The notes under the pieces were generated by a model. That model was not told the DNA's origin and did no database searches. It saw only the letters and a program-made list of their open reading frames with translations. A stretch of 64,000 nt of DNA from Oscillospiraceae bacterium (GTDB taxonomy: Bacteria > Bacillota > Clostridia > Oscillospirales > Oscillospiraceae), in assembly GCA_015067725.1 (NCBI GenBank), contig SVLX01000005.1:1-64000 (forward strand), in the 5' to 3' direction. This document shows, in pieces, positions 50,586-59,570 of the stretch (position 1 is its first letter; every line of letters starts with the position of its first letter). Position numbers and translations under genes: made by a program.

Positions 50586-52799
50586 ATGAAAGGAATCACA
50601 AAACTGATGCGGGCCCAATTGACTTTACTGCGGCCCATTTTGGATAGCTGTTCCCTGGCCACCAGCCGAAAAGGTCAGGACCGGGTGGGCAAACTCATGG
50701 CCAGAGCCCACAAAGACGAAATCATCACCGAGGATTTCTCCCTGGGTCAATTGGATTGCGCCATGATTTCTCCCAAAGATGAAGTTTCCAATGGGGTGAT
50801 TTTGTACCTCCACGGCGGCGGCTTTACCGCCGGTAGCCTGAACTATGCCAAGGGCTTCGGCTCGGTGCTGGCGGCGAAATGCGGCATTAAAGTCATGTGT
50901 GTTGCCTATCGGTTGGCACCGGAGCATATTTTCCCCGCCGCTCTGGACGATGCTTTGGAGGCTTATCTCCATCTGCTGTCTCTGGGCTATGGACCGGAGA
51001 AGATTCTGCTGTGCGGCGAGAGTGCCGGCGGCGGATTGTGCTATAGCCTCTTTCTGCGGTTAAAAGAAAAGGGTTGGACGCAACCCGCCGGAATCATTGC
51101 CATCTCCCCCTGGACAGACTTGACCGCCTCCGGAGACTCCTATACCCAAAACGAAAAGCTGGACCCCCACATGACGAAAGCCCGGCTGAAATTCTTCTCC
51201 GACTGTTACCTCTATGGTGACAAATCCGAAAACACCGGAATCCCGCCCAGCCCGGAAGATGACCGGCAGAACAAGGCGCAGCCTCTGGTCTCCCCCCTCT
51301 TTGGGGAATTGGAGAAGCTACCGCCCTCCCTGATTTTTGCCGGTGGAGACGAGATCATGCTGGACGATGCCCGGCTGATGCACGAGAAGTTGCTGACCTC
51401 CGGCTGTAAATCCAAACTGGAGATCGCGCCGGGAATGTGGCACGGGTATGTGCTCTACGCCCTGAAGGAGTTTTCCGGCGACTTTCAGAAAATTCGTCGC
51501 TTCATCCGGTCAACTGTCCCCGACCAGAAGAAACTCCGGTGGATGGCACTGGACAATGCGGCAAAAATCTTCCCCGCCTCCAAAAACCGAAACTGGAGCA
51601 ATGTCTTCCGGCTGTCTGCCACATTAAAAGAGCCTGTGGATTCGGAAATCCTGCAGTCCGCGCTGGAGGTCACGGTGCGGCGTTTCCCCTCCATTGCCGT
51701 CCGGATGCGGGCGGGTTTCTTCTGGTACTATCTGGAAGAACTGCCCAAGGCCCCCAAAATCATGGACGAGCAACCCTATCCCCTGTCCCGGATGATTCAG
51801 GGGGATATCCGTAAATGCGCCTTCCGGGTCATTGTCTATGACAACCGGATTGCCGCGGAATTTTTCCATGCCCTCACCGATGGCAATGGCGGTCTGGTAT
51901 TTCTGAAGACACTGGTTGCCGAATATATCCTGCAAAAATATGGTGTCGCCGTCCCCTGTACCGACGGAATTCTCGACCGGCTGGAAGAACCCAGCGAAGA
52001 AGAATTGGAGGATAGTTTCCTCCGCTATGCCGGAGAATATGCCGCCTCCCGAAAAGCCACCGACGCTTACCGAATCCAGGGCAATCGGGAGCCGGATGGC
52101 TTCTGCACCAATACCACCTTCATATTCGATGCCGATGCGGTGGTGGCTGAGGCGAAAAAGCGGAAGATTACCGTCACCACCTATATGGCTGCGGCTTTGC
52201 TGTTGGCGGCGCAGGCGGTGCAGGCACAGAATGTCCATCACCGCAGGCATTATAAGCCGGTTAAACTGGTGGTGCCCGTGAATCTGCGCAAACTCTTCCC
52301 CTCACGGACTCTGCGGAATTTCGTTCTCTATGCCACCCCCGGCTTTGATGCCAAACTGGGCGACTTCGGCTTTGACGAGGTCTGTCGGATTGTCCACCAC
52401 CAGATGGGTCTGGAAATCACCCCAAAAAACATGGCCGCAATGATGGCCACAAACGTCAATGATGAGAAGCCCCTTTTTCTCCGGGCAACCCCGCTGTTCA
52501 TCAAAAATGTGGTGATGAAGGCCGTATTTGTGGCGGTGGGCGAGCGCAAGACCTGCTTCAACTTCTCCAATCTGGGTGTGGTGCAAGTACCGGAGGAATT
52601 CTCCCGCTATGTGGAGCGGATGGATTTCGTCCTCAGTTCCCAAGCCTCCGCCCCCTACAACACCTCTGCCCTCACCTATGGCGGCAAGATTTACCTCAAT
52701 GTCATCCGCAACATTTCCGATGCACCATTGGAGCGGGAAATCTATCGGGTCTTCCGGGCGTTGGGGCTCCATGTCCGGGCAGAGAGCAACACCAGATGA
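50586..52799 (+). CDS. Fused HSL-type esterase and CoA-dependent acyltransferase (condensation-like)
   Basis: Product of 737 aa. Residues about 1-305 are an alpha/beta hydrolase of the hormone-sensitive-lipase group: oxyanion loop LYLHGGGFTAGS, nucleophile LCGESAGGGL, acid GGDEIMLDDA and His in GMWHGYVLY. From about 315 a second domain has a BAHD/condensation-like active site HALTDGNGG (H-x3-D-G) with the alcohol-acetyltransferase type blocks FRVIVYDNRIAAEFFHA and VNLRKLFPSRTLRNFVLYATPG. Both catalytic motifs look intact. The in-frame join is continuous with no internal start, so the fusion is real. It may acylate and deacylate a lipid, sugar or small molecule. Confidence 0.82.
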   Translation: MKGITKLMRAQLTLLRPILDSCSLATSRKGQDRVGKLMARAHKDEIITEDFSLGQLDCAMISPKDEVSNGVILYLHGGGFTAGSLNYAKGFGSVLAAKCGIKVMCVAYRLAPEHIFPAALDDALEAYLHLLSLGYGPEKILLCGESAGGGLCYSLFLRLKEKGWTQPAGIIAISPWTDLTASGDSYTQNEKLDPHMTKARLKFFSDCYLYGDKSENTGIPPSPEDDRQNKAQPLVSPLFGELEKLPPSLIFAGGDEIMLDDARLMHEKLLTSGCKSKLEIAPGMWHGYVLYALKEFSGDFQKIRRFIRSTVPDQKKLRWMALDNAAKIFPASKNRNWSNVFRLSATLKEPVDSEILQSALEVTVRRFPSIAVRMRAGFFWYYLEELPKAPKIMDEQPYPLSRMIQGDIRKCAFRVIVYDNRIAAEFFHALTDGNGGLVFLKTLVAEYILQKYGVAVPCTDGILDRLEEPSEEELEDSFLRYAGEYAASRKATDAYRIQGNREPDGFCTNTTFIFDADAVVAEAKKRKITVTTYMAAALLLAAQAVQAQNVHHRRHYKPVKLVVPVNLRKLFPSRTLRNFVLYATPGFDAKLGDFGFDEVCRIVHHQMGLEITPKNMAAMMATNVNDEKPLFLRATPLFIKNVVMKAVFVAVGERKTCFNFSNLGVVQVPEEFSRYVERMDFVLSSQASAPYNTSALTYGGKIYLNVIRNISDAPLEREIYRVFRALGLHVRAESNTR

Positions 52800-52811
52800 A
52801 AGGAGCAAACC

Positions 52812-53504
52812 ATGTACTGTATCCAATGCGGCATTGAGCTGTCGGAGGGGCAAACCCTCTGCCCCATATGCCATACCCGGGTCTATCATCCGGATATCCC
52901 CGTAAGTAATGCCCGCCCCACCTATCCCAAGGGCAGTGGCAAGGCCGAGGTCAGCCCCAGAGGGCTGCTGTTTGTGCTGACCATTTTCGCTACATTGTGT
53001 GTGATTGTCCCGCTGATTTGCGAGCTGATTTTTGCCGGCAGCATCAGTTGGTCCGGCTATATGGCTTGTGGCGTGGTGCTGGGCTATATTTTGTTCCTGC
53101 TCCCCTCCTGGTTTCGCAGACCCAATCCGGTGGTCTTTGTCAGTGTGGATTTCGCGGCCATTACACTATATTTACTGTATATCAATCTGGTGACCCGTGG
53201 GGACTGGTTTCTCAGCTTTGCTTTCCCGGTGGTGGGTGTGCTGGGTCTGATTTTGGTGACCTTCTCCGCCCTGACCCGGTATCTGCACCATGGGCGGCTC
53301 TATGTTTGGGGCGGCACCGTCATTGCGCTGGGAATCTGGACGGCTCTGCTGGAGTTCTTCCTCTGGCTGACCTTTGATCTGGAGCGGGTACTGTCCTGGT
53401 CGCTGTGTACCATGATTCCGCTGAGTGTGCTGGGGATGATGTTGATTGTTATTGCCATGGTCAGACCCCTGCGGGATTCACTGGAGCGCAGATTCTTCTT
53501 CTGA
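52812..53504 (+). CDS. DUF6320 zinc-ribbon membrane protein
   Basis: Product of 230 aa. The N-terminal zinc ribbon CIQCG...CPICH (about 3-21) is followed by a linker and six hydrophobic segments (about 55-215), ending in a basic tail. This matches DUF6320, which I recall occurring next to alcohol-acetyltransferase-like or alpha/beta-hydrolase genes in Clostridia. It starts 12 bp after the fused enzyme, with AAAGGAG. Likely a membrane partner of that enzyme. Confidence 0.75.
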   Translation: MYCIQCGIELSEGQTLCPICHTRVYHPDIPVSNARPTYPKGSGKAEVSPRGLLFVLTIFATLCVIVPLICELIFAGSISWSGYMACGVVLGYILFLLPSWFRRPNPVVFVSVDFAAITLYLLYINLVTRGDWFLSFAFPVVGVLGLILVTFSALTRYLHHGRLYVWGGTVIALGIWTALLEFFLWLTFDLERVLSWSLCTMIPLSVLGMMLIVIAMVRPLRDSLERRFFF

Positions 53505-53514
53505 GGTGAATAGC

Positions 53515-53976
53515 ATGAACTTAAACCCGATTCTTTCTATCCGCAACCACCCGGAGCTGATGGAGAAAGCCGCCCGATGGTTTTCGGGCAAATGGGGTGT
53601 CCCGGTGGAGGCCTATTTAGCCAGTATGCGCGACTCCCTTTCCCCGGAGGCGGCTGTCCCGGCATGGTATGTGATGCCGGATGAACGCGGGGAATTGATG
53701 GCCGGGCTGGGGGTCATTGCCAACGACTTCCATAAGCGACCCGACCTCACCCCCAATCTCTGCGCCCTCTATGTAGAACTTCCGTTCCGGAGACAGGGTA
53801 TCGCCCGGCGTCTTCTTGACCACGCCTGCATGGAGCTTGCCCGCAAAGGCATCCGGACGGTATATCTCATCACCGGGCACACCGATTTTTATGAACACTG
53901 CGGCTTCACCTTCTATGGTCTGATTGAAGAAGACGACGGGAATCTGATTCGGATGTACTGCCGTCAGCTCTCTTAG
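53515..53976 (+). CDS. GNAT-family N-acetyltransferase
   Basis: Product of 153 aa. The acetyl-CoA site appears as LYVELPFRRQGIARRLLDHA (R-x-x-Q/R-G-x-G/A type), with TVYLITGHTDFYEHCGFTFYG as the C-terminal strand-helix. GAGGTGA lies before the ATG at 53515, 10 bp after the DUF6320 stop, so it is the third gene of the esterase operon. Substrate unknown. Confidence 0.88.
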   Translation: MNLNPILSIRNHPELMEKAARWFSGKWGVPVEAYLASMRDSLSPEAAVPAWYVMPDERGELMAGLGVIANDFHKRPDLTPNLCALYVELPFRRQGIARRLLDHACMELARKGIRTVYLITGHTDFYEHCGFTFYGLIEEDDGNLIRMYCRQLS

Positions 53977-54001
53977 CGATGTGATGCCCCCATAAAAGCA
54001 A

Positions 54002-54050
54002 AAGGACTCCGTTTCTCTGCCGGCAGGCAAAGGGAACGGAGTCCTTCAAT
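54002..54050 (+). terminator. Hairpin terminator after the GNAT gene
   Basis: AAGGACTCCGTT pairs with AACGGAGTCCTT across an 18-20 nt loop; the trailing CAATTCTT is a weak T-tract. The rest of 53977-54274 holds only another stem, GGTTATTC / GAATAACC, at 54231-54270. Confidence 0.6.
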
Positions 54051-54274
54051 TCTTATGGCCTTTTGCAAAGCGGGTTCGCGCCGGAAATTACATCCGTCTT
54101 GGCTGTCCTGTGGCTGGATTAAACTGCCACATCGAACATACAATGCGGGCAGAATGCGCCGGATGCCCGAAGCCACTGCATCTTGCCTTCCGTAATCTGG
54201 CGCATCATGGGCGCAGTCGTCCCTTCTGCCGGTTATTCGCCCATTGATTTCGCTTTGATGCAGAATAACCGAGC

Positions 54275-55066
54275 TCAGATCCCCAGTACATAGAACCCAT
54301 TATACCACCGCGCCCGGTCCAGCCACCGGGCGAGCACTTCGCTCTCCTGTCCAGCATCCCGCCGGACCTGCGACATCATGGACATCACCCGCTCCGGGGC
54401 ATAATAATTGATGCCGCAGACATCCACCGGACCGGTCTGCAGATTGTTGTACAGTCCATCGGCAAAGATGTGGCCATAGATTTGCAGGAAACGCTGGGCA
54501 TCGGTAACATAGAGGGAGTCGGTTCTTCCGTGGGTAATGCCGCTTACCTCCACCCGCAGTTCCAGTGGTGTTTTCTGGGGCAGGGTGCAGAATTGGAGTT
54601 CCAAAGCGTCATGACCACCGGCTTCTGCCCGCTCCTGCAGTGACCGGAATTGCCGGAACAGCGCATTGCCATTGTCCTCGTTTTGGGCAAAGTCCTCCGA
54701 AATGCACACCAAATGGGTGAAAATGCTTCTGGTTTTGTACCCTGCGCCGTTGTTGTCCTCGGCATAATAGGTGCAGACGAAGCCCTCCGGCAGACACGCC
54801 TGCTCCCGGTTATTGTGGTTTTTCACCATGATTCCCACCAGAATGCCGTCTTTCACAATCAGGGCGGTCACATCGGAATCCTTGTCCAGACGGCAGTAGC
54901 CGGAGTCCTGCCGTCTGGATTTCCAGCCTGTATTGTGGAAACGGTCATAGGTGGTGGTGCGGTAGCAGTCCATCTGCTCTTCGATGGTCAGCCCCACCAG
55001 TCTCTCGGCAAAACCCTGAGGGAAGGTGATTTCGCCAAAACTTTCTTCATAATTGACAATCCGCAT
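54275..55066 (-). CDS. Conserved hypothetical protein
   Basis: Product of 263 aa, soluble, no signal peptide. Starts MRIVNYEESFGEITFPQGFAERLVGL. The middle has SRRQDSGYCRLDKDSDVTALIVKDGILVGIMVKNHNN in pieces and an Asp/Asn-rich EDNNGAGYKTRSIFTHLV. The C-terminus is helical and Arg rich. No family was recognised. The start at 55066 follows CAGGAGG. 56 bp downstream of the Nudix gene and likely cotranscribed. Confidence 0.6.
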   Translation of the reverse strand: MRIVNYEESFGEITFPQGFAERLVGLTIEEQMDCYRTTTYDRFHNTGWKSRRQDSGYCRLDKDSDVTALIVKDGILVGIMVKNHNNREQACLPEGFVCTYYAEDNNGAGYKTRSIFTHLVCISEDFAQNEDNGNALFRQFRSLQERAEAGGHDALELQFCTLPQKTPLELRVEVSGITHGRTDSLYVTDAQRFLQIYGHIFADGLYNNLQTGPVDVCGINYYAPERVMSMMSQVRRDAGQESEVLARWLDRARWYNGFYVLGI

Positions 55067-55122
55067 GTTTTTTCCTCCTGTTACGGTGTTGTGGGTTACC
55101 GGGGTATGATTTTTGTGGGGGG

Positions 55123-55572
55123 TCATTTGACGGTTGCGGTCCACTGATTGTCCGTGACCACATACTGAAATTCCGTCAGTAGCGGGTTATTCATCACATC
55201 CAGAAGGGTCTGCAAATCGGCAACCGTATGTAGCCCCGGCAGTTCGGCATAGGAAAACCAGCCCACTTCCCCCTCGGCTGAGGATGTGAGTTCCCCGGTG
55301 AACTGGGTCGCCTTAAAGAGGAAGACCACATACCGCCCACCCTCCAGAGGGAACTGCTTCACCCCCACCAATTGGGGATTCCGGATGGTCAGGCCGGTTT
55401 CCTCCTGCATTTCCCGGACAACGGCATCCACGAAGGATTCCCCCGGCTCTACATGACCACCGGGAAGGGCATAGCCCCGCCAGTCCGCCTTGGTTCGGTT
55501 TTGCAGGAGGATTTTGTCGCCCTGCTGGATGAGGCACAGGACGGTGAGTTCGGTGGGTTCGGTTCTGGGCAT
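55123..55572 (-). CDS. Nudix hydrolase (8-oxo-dGTP diphosphatase-like)
   Basis: Product of 149 aa. The Nudix box is complete: GGHVEPGESFVDAVVREMQEETGL (G-x5-E-x7-REUxEExGU, in pieces), and LTVLCLIQQGDKILLQNRT is the first strand pair. It would hydrolyse nucleoside diphosphate linked to another moiety; the YALPGGHVE form is common in 8-oxo-dGTPase-like MutT members. AAAGGAG precedes the ATG at 55572. Confidence 0.88.
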   Translation of the reverse strand: MPRTEPTELTVLCLIQQGDKILLQNRTKADWRGYALPGGHVEPGESFVDAVVREMQEETGLTIRNPQLVGVKQFPLEGGRYVVFLFKATQFTGELTSSAEGEVGWFSYAELPGLHTVADLQTLLDVMNNPLLTEFQYVVTDNQWTATVK

Positions 55573-55613
55573 GGTGGGCTCCTTTCTGGGGGGGGTCACA
55601 CTCCGCCCCAATC

Positions 55614-55982
55614 TCATTCTCCCCGCTGAGTAAACCGGTACTTTCCTTTTCCGCATCCGGTCACCGGCGCAATAACCCCCATTTCCCGCAGAACCTTCAG
55701 CAGTTCTGACGCTCTGCTGGGCTTCAGGTCAAGCACCGCCATCACATCCCTGCGGGAAAATACCTCGCCGCAAGGGAATGCCAGACGCAACTTTTCCACC
55801 CGCCCGGCGGTTTTGGGCAGGATTCCCTGGTCAATGTCCGGTTTTTCTCTGCCAATGTCCGGTTTTTGGGGGGCAATGTCCGGTTTTTCTTCCCCAATGT
55901 CCGGTTTTTCCTCGTCAAGGAATGCGCCGCTGATGTGAAGCGACCGGTTGTGCAGGGGGTGATTCTCGCTTGGGACTATCCG
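55614..55982 (-). pseudogene. C-terminal remnant of an AlbA_2-type ATP-binding protein (winged helix)
   Basis: The frame is open from 55982 but has no ATG, GTG or TTG until a GTG at 55799 without ribosome site. It encodes four EKPDI-type heptads, then LPKTAGRVEKLRLAF and a winged helix VFSRRDVMAVLDLKPSRASELLKVLREMG..GKGKYRF. This resembles the tail of AlbA_2/DUF4325-like regulators in Clostridia; the N-terminal part is gone. Probably a 5'-truncated gene. Confidence 0.55.
55832..55910 (-). repeat. Four 21-bp tandem repeats (EKPDI heptads)
   Basis: caatgtccggttttt recurs at 55832, 55853, 55874 and 55895 with exact 21-bp spacing; the intervening 6 bases vary. In frame with the winged-helix fragment it encodes heptads around KPDI. 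Confidence 0.9.
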
Positions 55983-55988
55983 TCAGCT

Positions 55989-56318
55989 TTACCGTCTGGC
56001 GATGTAGCTGGTCACCGCCTGCCGCAACCACCAGCTCAGCCGGTGGGTAAAGGATTCCCTGTCTTGCAGAAAGTCAAAGGAATCCACGGCTCTTTCCAAA
56101 GCCTGCAGGCAGTACAGTGCCAAAACCAGAGTCTGCATATGGGGTTTTGTCCTCTTGACGTATCCGGCGACCATGGGCAGATAGCTCTCTATCAGTTTCT
56201 GACGGGCAGCGCAGTCTCCGGCGTTCATTTGTGTGGCGTAGTGGATTTCTTCTTCCCGGGTCAGCTTTTGACAGGATGCCGCCTTTTGATAAAAGTCCTC
56301 GATGGTGATGAAAATCAT
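55989..56318 (-). CDS. Short sigma-70-like protein (regions 1.2 and 2 only)
   Basis: Product of 109 aa. KLTREEEIHYATQMNAGDCAARQKLIESYLPMVAGYVKR is the region 1.2/2.1 pattern of sigma-70 factors (normally LT.EEE..L...i..GD..AR..Li..nL.LV..iA..y). It then continues with a helical segment ending LSWWLRQAVTSYIARR, reminiscent of region 2.3-2.4. Regions 3 and 4 are missing. Either a truncated sigma gene or a small sigma-like regulator. It lies just upstream of the winged-helix remnant on the same strand. Confidence 0.6.
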   Translation of the reverse strand: MIFITIEDFYQKAASCQKLTREEEIHYATQMNAGDCAARQKLIESYLPMVAGYVKRTKPHMQTLVLALYCLQALERAVDSFDFLQDRESFTHRLSWWLRQAVTSYIARR

Positions 56319-56444
56319 GGGTTACCGCCTCGCTATGCAGTTCATTTTATCCGGTGCTTTTGCTGGCTTAATATTCGGCGCATTACATTTTGAGTCAATC
56401 CATTAGGGTATCCTGTCCCCGATTTTGGAGCCAAATATCGATAT

Positions 56445-56912
56445 TTATCCTTCCAAGCCAAACTCTATCTTCAATAAGTCAAATCGCTTTTGCTCATGTT
56501 GTTTTATGTCGAGCAGAGGATTATACAAAATATGTTGCATGACATCGGCATCTTTCAAAATCTCATCCAAAGGTCCATGAACCGCAGATTTATGGCTATG
56601 ATTATATATCGCCGCACAAATCAGATTTATTTCGTCATTGTCAAACACGCTTAACGACTTTAAAATACCTCGTGCCATCTCCGCCCCTTTATGAGCATGG
56701 GATTGTGAATCCAGATTTGCATATGTATATATGTCATGCAACATACCTGCAATAACAGATAGTTCAATATTTTCTTTGCGCTTTGCGGCAATCAAAGCAC
56801 ATGCCTGCGAGACACCATACAAGTGTAAATACGCATGTCTTCGCGCCTCGTCCTTCGTCATTTTTAGCAAGATTTCGTCCACAATCTCTCTTACTTCTTC
56901 AATTCTGTTCAT
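56445..56912 (-). CDS. HD-domain phosphohydrolase
   Basis: Product of 155 aa. HD-type metal site: H in HLYGVSQAC, GMLHDIYTY (HD), HSHK and DADVMQH (final Asp). Members hydrolyse nucleotides or small phosphates. Lower GC than neighbours; starts a roughly 1.6-kb low-GC island. GGAGAA precedes the ATG. Confidence 0.85.
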   Translation of the reverse strand: MNRIEEVREIVDEILLKMTKDEARRHAYLHLYGVSQACALIAAKRKENIELSVIAGMLHDIYTYANLDSQSHAHKGAEMARGILKSLSVFDNDEINLICAAIYNHSHKSAVHGPLDEILKDADVMQHILYNPLLDIKQHEQKRFDLLKIEFGLEG

Positions 56913-56976
56913 TTCATATTCTCCGTTTTTTAGGAATACAGGCCGGGTCTATCGCACCAGAGTTCATTGGTTAATG

Positions 56977-57312
56977 CTATATGCCGCAAATGGTAAAACA
57001 CTTATGCTTGGCAAAACACGTTTCCACCCACGGACTCAATTCTTCAATAACACCCTTCCATTGCTCGTTTTCTTTCGCATTGATGACCAAGGTTTGCCAT
57101 TGTTCTTTGCTCACTTCGGTAGGGGCATAATAACAAAATTCCTGGACAGACCCGGAGAACAACGCATAAAGCATAAGAGAATCAAACGTGTCTGCATGGA
57201 GAAAAAGTGAATCTTTTAGCCAAAATTTGTGCCGGAATTGTCCTTTTTGAAATTCAAAATAGCAGGTGCTTCCCGTTTCTTTTCGTTGGGCTTCATCAAG
57301 AAAAAACTTCAC
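56977..57312 (-). CDS. Hypothetical protein (low-GC island)
   Basis: Product of 111 aa starting at GTG 57312, preceded by GAGGT. Aromatic-rich (FYF, FWLK, YYAP), no signal peptide or membrane helix, and three Cys in the last half (CYYAP, ETCFAKHKCFTICG). No family recognised. Between the HD-domain gene and another orphan, all lower in GC than the rest of the window. Confidence 0.5.
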   Translation of the reverse strand: MKFFLDEAQRKETGSTCYFEFQKGQFRHKFWLKDSLFLHADTFDSLMLYALFSGSVQEFCYYAPTEVSKEQWQTLVINAKENEQWKGVIEELSPWVETCFAKHKCFTICGI

Positions 57313-57425
57313 TCACTCGTACCTCTTCATCAAATCTAAATTTGCGTAATTGATGCGACTGGCGCAACGTTTGTTCCTTAAGTCCGTGACCCTGCCATCA
57401 ATCCATCTTTCCTCGTTGAGCTGTT

Positions 57426-57998
57426 TCAATCCTCCGGCTTTTCAAAGGCCCGGCTATAGCCCAGACATTCTCGAAAAAGCTTTCTGCCAACATATTCTTT
57501 AACATCGAAGCAGTCTGCACGATAGTATTCGTTCCAATAGCTAATCATTCTGGAGAAGCTTTTGCATAGTGCGCGTTTATTCGCCATACAGAACGACTTG
57601 ATTTGTTCGTTGGGTTTTTCGCTCAGGGAATTATAAATCACATGAAGAATTTCAATGACATATTCATCGCACAGCTTAACAATATAGGGGATAACCCACG
57701 GTTCAAAGTCAGAAGACAGCAGTTTCCCCACATATTTCTCTCTCAAATAGCCATTACTGCTTCTGGTATACAAGCAGAAGAGGATTTGCTTCTGCAATGC
57801 GGTCAGCTTTGCAACATCGCTTTCGGACGGTTCAACGAGGTAACATCTGTACGGAATTGCTATTACATGGTCAGCCAACACATATTCCATGCTTTCCTTC
57901 GAGAACCAAGCTGAACCACCGTAACGCGTTCTTTTGGGAATAATGCTTAATACAACGTCAAAATCTTTTGCTTGTTCAGCGGGAAAAAAGTCTGCCAT
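57426..57998 (-). CDS. Hypothetical protein (low-GC island)
   Basis: Product of 190 aa. Starts MADFFPAEQAKDFDVVLSIIPKRTRYGGSAWF, with AGAGGAGG upstream. Mostly helical, Tyr/Cys rich (YRADCFDVKEYVG). No known domain was recognised. Same low-GC composition as the two genes downstream, suggesting joint acquisition. Confidence 0.55.
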   Translation of the reverse strand: MADFFPAEQAKDFDVVLSIIPKRTRYGGSAWFSKESMEYVLADHVIAIPYRCYLVEPSESDVAKLTALQKQILFCLYTRSSNGYLREKYVGKLLSSDFEPWVIPYIVKLCDEYVIEILHVIYNSLSEKPNEQIKSFCMANKRALCKSFSRMISYWNEYYRADCFDVKEYVGRKLFRECLGYSRAFEKPED

Positions 57999-58091
57999 AC
58001 AAGAACCTCCTCTGCATATTATCCTCAGGTCTTGCGCCTGAATCCGCCTTGAACGCCTTCGCATGAACGGTTTACGGGCATAATCACCGAC

Positions 58092-59441
58092 CTATTCCCG
58101 GCTCAACAGCCCCACCGTCTCCACATGCCCCGTCCTCGGGAACATATCCACCGCCTGCACGGTCTTCAGCCCATACCCCTTCTCCTTAAACCGCGCCACA
58201 TCTCTGGCCAAAGTCGCCGGGTCGCAGGAGACATATACCACCCGCCGGGGGTTCATCCGGTCAATGGCTTCAATCACATCGGGGCTCAATCCCTTCCGGG
58301 GCGGGTCGACCACCACCACATCCGGCTTCTCTCCCCGTCTCTCCAGCTCCAGTGCCGCCTGACCTGCATCGCCGCAGAAGAATTCTACATTCTCCACGCC
58401 GTTGCGCAGGGCGTTTTGTGTGGCATCCGCTACCGCCTGGGGTTCAATCTCCACGCCGATGACCTGTCCCGCCGCCTTGGCCATAGCCAAAGTAATCGTA
58501 CCCACGCCGCAGTACAAATCCAGCACCTTGTCCGTCTTCCGGATGTCTGCCGCCTCAATGGCCAGGGCATAGAGCCGCTCTGCCTGGTCGTGGTTCACCT
58601 GATAGAACGACCGGGGAGACAGCCGGAAGGTGAGTCCGCACAAGGTGTCCTCAATCCAGCCCTCACCATAGAGATTCAGGAACTTGTCCCCCAAAATGGC
58701 GTTGCCTTTCCGGGTGTTGACCCCCAGCACCAGGGTCTTGAATCCGGGGACAGCCTTCAATTTTTCCACCAGTGCCTCTGCATGGGGGAGCTTCTCCCCA
58801 TTGACCACCAGACACACCAGCACTTCTCCGGAAACCCAGCCCTTGCGCACATAGATGTGGCGAAGCAGACCCTTGCCCGTGGTTTCGTCATAGACCTGCA
58901 CCCGGTATCCGTTCATATAGTCCACCACAATGTCCCGCACCTGATCCATTTCTGCCGGAAGAATGGCGCAGCGGGGGGTGGAGATGACCTCGTGGGTGCC
59001 CTCCTGAAAGAAGCCCGCCACCGCCTGACCTTTCCGCCGGGTTACCGGGTACTGGGCCTTGTTGCGGTAGTGGTGAATGTCCGGGGCGGGGAGAATGGGC
59101 ACTTCCTCCAGATTTTCCCCACCAATCCGGTTCAGGGACTGGCGCACCCGGTCTGCTTTCAGGCGGCATTCCTCGGTATAGTCCATGTGCTGGAACACGC
59201 AACCGCCGCACCTCTTCCCCACGGGACACGCCCGGTTCACCCGGTGGCCGGATACCGCATGGATGTTCACGATTTTTCCCGCCGCCCAGGTCTTGGCCGC
59301 TTTGGTGATCTGGATATCGCAGACCTCGCCGCAGATGGCATCGGGAACGAAGACGGCGCACCCCTCCACATGGGCAATGCCCTGCCCCTGGGCGGTATAG
59401 TCGGTGATGGTGGTGGTGTAAATTTGATTCTTGTTCAGCAT
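58092..59441 (-). CDS. rlmD: 23S rRNA (uracil-1939-C5)-methyltransferase RlmD/RumA family
   Basis: Product of 449 aa. An N-terminal TRAM domain (about 1-60), an Fe-S motif with CPVGKRCGGCVFQHM and a preceding Cys, and the methyltransferase core with YCGVGTITLAMAKAAGQVIGVEI, DVVVVDPPRKGL and catalytic YVSCDPATLARD. It methylates C5 of a 23S rRNA uridine using SAM. Firmicutes often have two paralogues (RlmD/RlmCD); the exact uridine is not certain. GGGGAG lies before the ATG at 59441. Confidence 0.92.
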   Translation of the reverse strand: MLNKNQIYTTTITDYTAQGQGIAHVEGCAVFVPDAICGEVCDIQITKAAKTWAAGKIVNIHAVSGHRVNRACPVGKRCGGCVFQHMDYTEECRLKADRVRQSLNRIGGENLEEVPILPAPDIHHYRNKAQYPVTRRKGQAVAGFFQEGTHEVISTPRCAILPAEMDQVRDIVVDYMNGYRVQVYDETTGKGLLRHIYVRKGWVSGEVLVCLVVNGEKLPHAEALVEKLKAVPGFKTLVLGVNTRKGNAILGDKFLNLYGEGWIEDTLCGLTFRLSPRSFYQVNHDQAERLYALAIEAADIRKTDKVLDLYCGVGTITLAMAKAAGQVIGVEIEPQAVADATQNALRNGVENVEFFCGDAGQAALELERRGEKPDVVVVDPPRKGLSPDVIEAIDRMNPRRVVYVSCDPATLARDVARFKEKGYGLKTVQAVDMFPRTGHVETVGLLSRE

Positions 59442-59570
59442 AGTGTTACTCCCCGGGAATCGCCTGTGGGATTCCAATCTGTTTTCTGTATTCTCCTGCC
59501 CGGTTGCAGGTTTTGGGATTCGGTTTGTCTTCCGGTGGGCAAGTCCCTCCGGTGTTCCCCATTCCGATGG

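Noticed and set aside
55832..55910. Iterons of a replication origin or a CRISPR-like array
   Set aside because: Only four 21-bp units with 6-bp variable parts, in frame with a winged-helix peptide; no replication gene nearby.
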